Assembly: GCA_030627145.1 (NCBI GenBank)
Contig: DAOUSQ010000036.1
Location: forward strand, 1-8,145
Source: Syntrophomonadaceae bacterium
Lineage (GTDB): Bacteria; Bacillota_B; Syntrophomonadia; Syntrophomonadales; Syntrophomonadaceae
DNA: 8,145 nucleotides
Direction of reading: 5' to 3'
Below, in pieces: positions 6,009 to 8,145 of the stretch (position 1 is its first letter; each line of letters starts with the position of its first letter). The notes under the pieces were generated by a model that worked only from the letters and a program-made list of their open reading frames with translations, was not told the DNA's origin and made no database searches. The position numbers were made by a program, and so were the translations under genes.

Positions 6009-6164
6009 TTAATGTTTATTCGGTAATTTTATTACGTTATCTTCCTTCAATGTCTTACTTACGGTGTTTTTTATACCCTGTACTTTAGTACTTCGTTTAA
6101 GTGCATTATTGAGTTTATATATAAATGTTCGTATAACATGCTCAATATCTTCATTTGTGTGCAT
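6009..6164 (-). CDS. Small 51-residue hypothetical protein between rsgI and ylmC
   Basis: ATG at 6164-6162, stop TAA at 6011-6009, with a strong ribosome binding site GAGAGGAGATC whose GGAG core ends about eight bases before the ATG. The product begins MHTNEDIEHVIRTFIYKLNN and ends EDNVIKLPNKH. It is charged and basic (many Lys, Asn and Thr), with a plausible amphipathic helix at residues 5-24, no cysteines and no membrane segment. I recognise no family. An overlapping frame (GTG at 6253 to 6071) lacks a binding site. Support comes from the binding site, an uninterrupted frame in very AT-rich DNA, and a position that otherwise would be an unexplained gap. It could still be chance. Confidence 0.5.
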   Translation of the reverse strand: MHTNEDIEHVIRTFIYKLNNALKRSTKVQGIKNTVSKTLKEDNVIKLPNKH

Positions 6165-6229
6165 AAGAAGATCTCCTCTCCAAAAGGTATTTCTAATAAA
6201 CTTATTCTTACAACTTTTGAAATGTTACA

Positions 6230-6257
6230 TTTATCTTTAAGTCTCCCCAGCACTCAA
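6230..6257 (-). promoter_or_regulatory. Weak candidate promoter upstream of the 51-residue ORF
   Basis: TTGAGT (6257-6252) and GATAAA (6235-6230), 16 bases apart on the minus strand, each match four of six SigA consensus bases. The start would fall near 6223, about 60 bases before the small ORF. The ORF could equally be read from the sigI-rsgI transcript, since no clear terminator follows rsgI. Confidence 0.25.
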
Positions 6258-6315
6258 ATGTACATAAAGCACCTCACTTTTTACAATCCTGTTTTTAGAG
6301 CATAATATTCCCTGC

Positions 6316-7167
6316 CTACATTCGCTTCCTCCGGCACTCAACAGAGTGCTGTTCTTCTTCTGCATTTCCTCCATCCCTGGACTTGTTTCTCGGGTCTTGA
6401 TGAAGCTGCTGTAATTCCTCAACTCCTGTATTGTTTCTAACGGGTATGTTGTTTAATATCTTAGTATTCTTTTCCGGCAGTGAGCCCTTTCTATCGTGTT
6501 CAGTTTTGTTCTGAATGTCTTTCATCCTCTTAGATTTGCCATCATCCGTCTTAACCCTGGTATTATTTCCAGCCTCAAAATTCTTTTCTTTATCCAGAGA
6601 CCTTACTATTACTTGATTATCCTCCTTTATTACTTGAAGTTTTCTATTATTCTTCTTCTGCATAAACGCTCTTTGCATAGCATTGTCTATTTTCAGCAAT
6701 AACTCCTGCTTGCGTTCTTCCTTATTATTACTCTTAACTGCCACGGACATAGTTAATCCCCTGCTTCTTTCAGCACTTACCTGGCTCGCATCTAAAGACC
6801 TGTCTACTATTATCTCCAGAGCCCTCCCCACCTTTTGTCCTTTCAGGTTAATCCCTTGTAAAAGTTCCTCTCCTTTATCATCCACCGCTTTTGCATATAT
6901 AACCCTGTCCCACCTGTTTAAGCCCAATTCCACTCCTGACGATACTCGAGCATAAGCAGTAACGGTAAAGAAATCTAGCGTTCCAAGCAAAATTACCAGG
7001 AATAGTGCCGCAGCAACCGCATATTTAAAAGAAAATCTGGCTTTCTCATTATATAATTCTCCAACTTCCAACGATTTCTTTGTCTTAACCCTTTTGTACT
7101 CGCCATTAGAAAGCAGAACAATTGCCCATCCATCTCCTGTTTCAAGTACAACTCCTCTAGCAGCCAT
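6316..7167 (-). CDS. rsgI: RsgI-like transmembrane anti-sigma-I factor
   Basis: Protein of 283 residues, partner of SigI. Residues 1-35 (RGVVLETGDGWAIVLLSNGEYKRVK) form the cytoplasmic N-terminal RsgI domain that holds the sigma factor. One transmembrane helix covers about 48-67 (YAVAAALFLVILLGTLDFF). An extracytoplasmic RsgI middle domain follows (about 68-185: VELGLNRWDRVIYAKAVDDKGE onward). The tail (about 190-283) is very rich in Lys, Arg, Asn, Asp and Glu and looks disordered; no carbohydrate-binding or enzyme domain is attached. The usual D-I-N-P-S-I-E-L motif, where family members cleave themselves at Asn-Pro, reads R74-V-S-S-G-V-E-L81, so Asn and Pro are both Ser. The ATG has GGGGG seven bases upstream, and the gene overlaps sigI by 11 bases, which indicates translational coupling. 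Confidence 0.88.
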   Translation of the reverse strand: MAARGVVLETGDGWAIVLLSNGEYKRVKTKKSLEVGELYNEKARFSFKYAVAAALFLVILLGTLDFFTVTAYARVSSGVELGLNRWDRVIYAKAVDDKGEELLQGINLKGQKVGRALEIIVDRSLDASQVSAERSRGLTMSVAVKSNNKEERKQELLLKIDNAMQRAFMQKKNNRKLQVIKEDNQVIVRSLDKEKNFEAGNNTRVKTDDGKSKRMKDIQNKTEHDRKGSLPEKNTKILNNIPVRNNTGVEELQQLHQDPRNKSRDGGNAEEEQHSVECRRKRM

Positions 7168-7891
7168 TTATATTCCCCCTTTTACCAGGTAAAACATAGG
7201 GTTTAAGATAAGAAAAGTCATACACAATTATCAGCACATTAGCGATAATAAACTTCCTGTATCTATCCATTATTTTCCTATTTACACTGCATTTATCTTC
7301 CAAAATCTTAATAGGTAACATTCTTTTCTCTATTAAAAAATGAGCTAGTTCTTTATCATTTGCTATCAACCAGGCTATTTCTTTAACCTTTTCTCTAGTT
7401 TTCTGTTGTCTAGGACCTGAGCTGGCCAGCTCATTAAAGCTGATATTAAATTTGCCCAATATATCTTTAAATTGTTCTATTTCCTGCTTCCTAACCAGGT
7501 CGTCAATTATATCCTCGACGAAACTACCATCTATTAATTCCGCATTGGATTTTATTTCCTTACTTAAAAGGGAAAAAGGAATAGTAACCCGTTTCTGTTC
7601 ACTACGTTTAAAATCTATAATACGGTTCTTTATTACCTGTCCGAGATACACCAAAAACCTTCCTCTATCGGGATTATATTTGTCAAAAGCTTCAATTATT
7701 GCCAGGCGAGCTATGCTCGCCTCCTCATCGTCAGTACTTATGTATTTACCGCAGGTTTTAGAGCAAACCCTGAGGCAAAATGGCAATAGATAATCATACA
7801 CATCATCAATAGCTGTGTTATCGCCGTCCTGGTACCTTTTCCAGGCAGTGCTCACAATTTTATCAAGTTCTGATGGCCCGGGCACAGACAT
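7157..7891 (-). CDS. sigI: RNA polymerase sigma factor SigI
   Basis: Alternative sigma factor of 244 residues, usual SigI length. Sigma-70 region 2 (about 15-100) shows DEEASIARLAIIEAFDKYNP and the DNA-contacting segment FLVYLGQVIKNRIIDFKR. The SigI-specific C-terminal domain (about 138-232) has FNELASSGPRQQKTREKV and RKIMDRYRKFIIA, in place of an ordinary region 4. The ATG has a strong AGGAGG seven bases upstream. It is followed by its anti-sigma factor rsgI with an 11-base overlap, the standard sigI-rsgI arrangement. In Bacillus SigI responds to heat and envelope stress; in cellulolytic Clostridia multiple SigI/RsgI pairs sense polysaccharides. The tail of this RsgI suggests no polysaccharide sensing. 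I did not find a convincing SigI-type promoter in front of the gene. Confidence 0.93.
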   Translation of the reverse strand: MSVPGPSELDKIVSTAWKRYQDGDNTAIDDVYDYLLPFCLRVCSKTCGKYISTDDEEASIARLAIIEAFDKYNPDRGRFLVYLGQVIKNRIIDFKRSEQKRVTIPFSLLSKEIKSNAELIDGSFVEDIIDDLVRKQEIEQFKDILGKFNISFNELASSGPRQQKTREKVKEIAWLIANDKELAHFLIEKRMLPIKILEDKCSVNRKIMDRYRKFIIANVLIIVYDFSYLKPYVLPGKRGNINGC

Positions 7892-7961
7892 TCATAGTCC
7901 TCCTAAGAAAGATACGCTAAAATTAATAATATCACACCCAGTAAAAATATATAGAGATTCC

Positions 7962-8028
7962 GCTAAAGGCCTCCCCTGACTGCATCAATTTTAATAATTC
8001 AACGAGCAGCGGTGTGCAGGGGCTTAGC
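7962..8028 (-). promoter_or_regulatory. Structured leader upstream of sigI (long imperfect stem-loop)
   Basis: On the minus strand GCTAA (8028-8024) plus CCCCTG (8022-8017) pairs with CAGGGG (7978-7973) plus TTAGC (7966-7962), the second arm carrying a six-base insertion. An alternative register pairs CTGCA/TGCAG at the inner end. The block is clearly richer in G and C than its surroundings. It encodes no protein I can support. It matches no riboswitch class I recognise (no T-box, SAM, cobalamin or c-di-GMP landmarks). Confidence 0.35.
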
Positions 8029-8054
8029 AATACGCTCTGGAAGTGAGTGGACGA

Positions 8055-8081
8055 AAGGGCTGCCTTATAATGGCAGCCCTT
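8055..8081. terminator. Strong GC-rich hairpin, probable terminator upstream of sigI
   Basis: AAGGGCTGCC (8055-8064) and GGCAGCCCTT (8072-8081) form a perfect ten-base stem with a seven-base loop TTATAAT. On the minus strand the stem is followed by TCG and its 3' side ends in CCCTTT; on the plus strand CCCTT is followed by ATTG. U-tracts are short both ways. The most natural reading is a terminator of a minus-strand gene lying beyond the right edge, but it may belong to the sigI leader. Confidence 0.5.
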
Positions 8082-8145
8082 ATTGTCGGCAATAACCCGA
8101 CTATCCTTACCTCTTATTATCAACTTTTTATATCAAGTGTTTAGC

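Noticed and set aside
6071..6253. 60-codon minus-strand frame overlapping the 51-residue ORF
   Set aside because: It begins at GTG without a ribosome binding site and runs through the good binding site of the other frame, which is better supported.
6334..6349. Perfect hairpin GCACTC-AACA-GAGTGC near the rsgI stop
   Set aside because: It lies inside the coding sequence, has a short stem and no U-tract, so it is not a convincing terminator.
6237..6422. 61-codon minus-strand frame overlapping the 3' end of rsgI
   Set aside because: Mostly inside rsgI in another frame and no binding site; I considered a frameshift in the rsgI tail but the in-frame tail keeps a consistent charged composition to a normal stop.
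8016..8075. SigI-type autoregulated promoter in front of sigI
   Set aside because: CCCTTT before CGTA and CCCC before CGTT occur on the minus strand, but the spacing and the -35 bases do not fit the ACCCCC/CGAA-like pattern well enough.
7932..8123. 63-codon minus-strand frame in the sigI leader
   Set aside because: It covers the ten-base perfect hairpin and has no usable binding site; RNA structure is the better explanation.
1..8145. CRISPR arrays, tRNA or rRNA genes, insertion sequences, prophage or toxin-antitoxin genes
   Set aside because: No regularly spaced repeats, no cloverleaf or rRNA landmarks and no transposase, integrase or toxin motifs were seen on either strand.

Overview
The window is AT-rich DNA from a low-GC Gram-positive bacterium, most likely an endospore-forming, Clostridia-type Firmicute. 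The evidence is a SigI/RsgI pair, the YlmC, PgeF (YlmD), YggS (YlmE) and SepF (YlmF) set found around the division and sporulation locus of Firmicutes, strong AGGAGG-type ribosome binding sites, and dense gene packing. I cannot name the genus from sequence alone.

Nearly everything lies on the minus strand, so it is read from the right end to the left. From the right come a structured, GC-richer leader with a strong hairpin (7892-8145), then sigI (7157-7891) overlapping rsgI (6316-7167). Next is a roughly 500-base stretch that holds a previously easy-to-miss 51-residue ORF with a good ribosome binding site (6009-6164). It is followed by ylmC (5520-5801) and nrdR (4965-5417). A two-gene plus-strand island follows (3751-4931): a DUF2007 protein with a Cys-rich N-terminus, and an unrecognised protein with an N-terminal helix-turn-helix and a CxxC...CxxC pair. 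Minus-strand genes resume with pgeF (2866-3681), phoP-like (2148-2855) and a phoR-like kinase without membrane segments (1080-2123). After a 301-base intergenic region with inverted and direct repeats come yggS (101-778) and the first ten codons of sepF (1-31).

Functionally the window joins cell-envelope and division functions (PgeF, YggS, SepF), a two-component system, the ribonucleotide reductase repressor NrdR and an alternative sigma factor with its membrane anti-sigma factor. The most unusual points are four. RsgI lacks the Asn-Pro of the family's self-cleavage motif. The PhoR-like kinase starts directly at its PAS domain with no room for transmembrane segments. The divergent zinc-ribbon/DUF2007 pair sits inside an otherwise co-directional cluster. 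The small ORF lies between rsgI and ylmC. Several start codons were moved downstream to the position supported by the ribosome binding site (yggS, phoP, ylmC, and both plus-strand genes).
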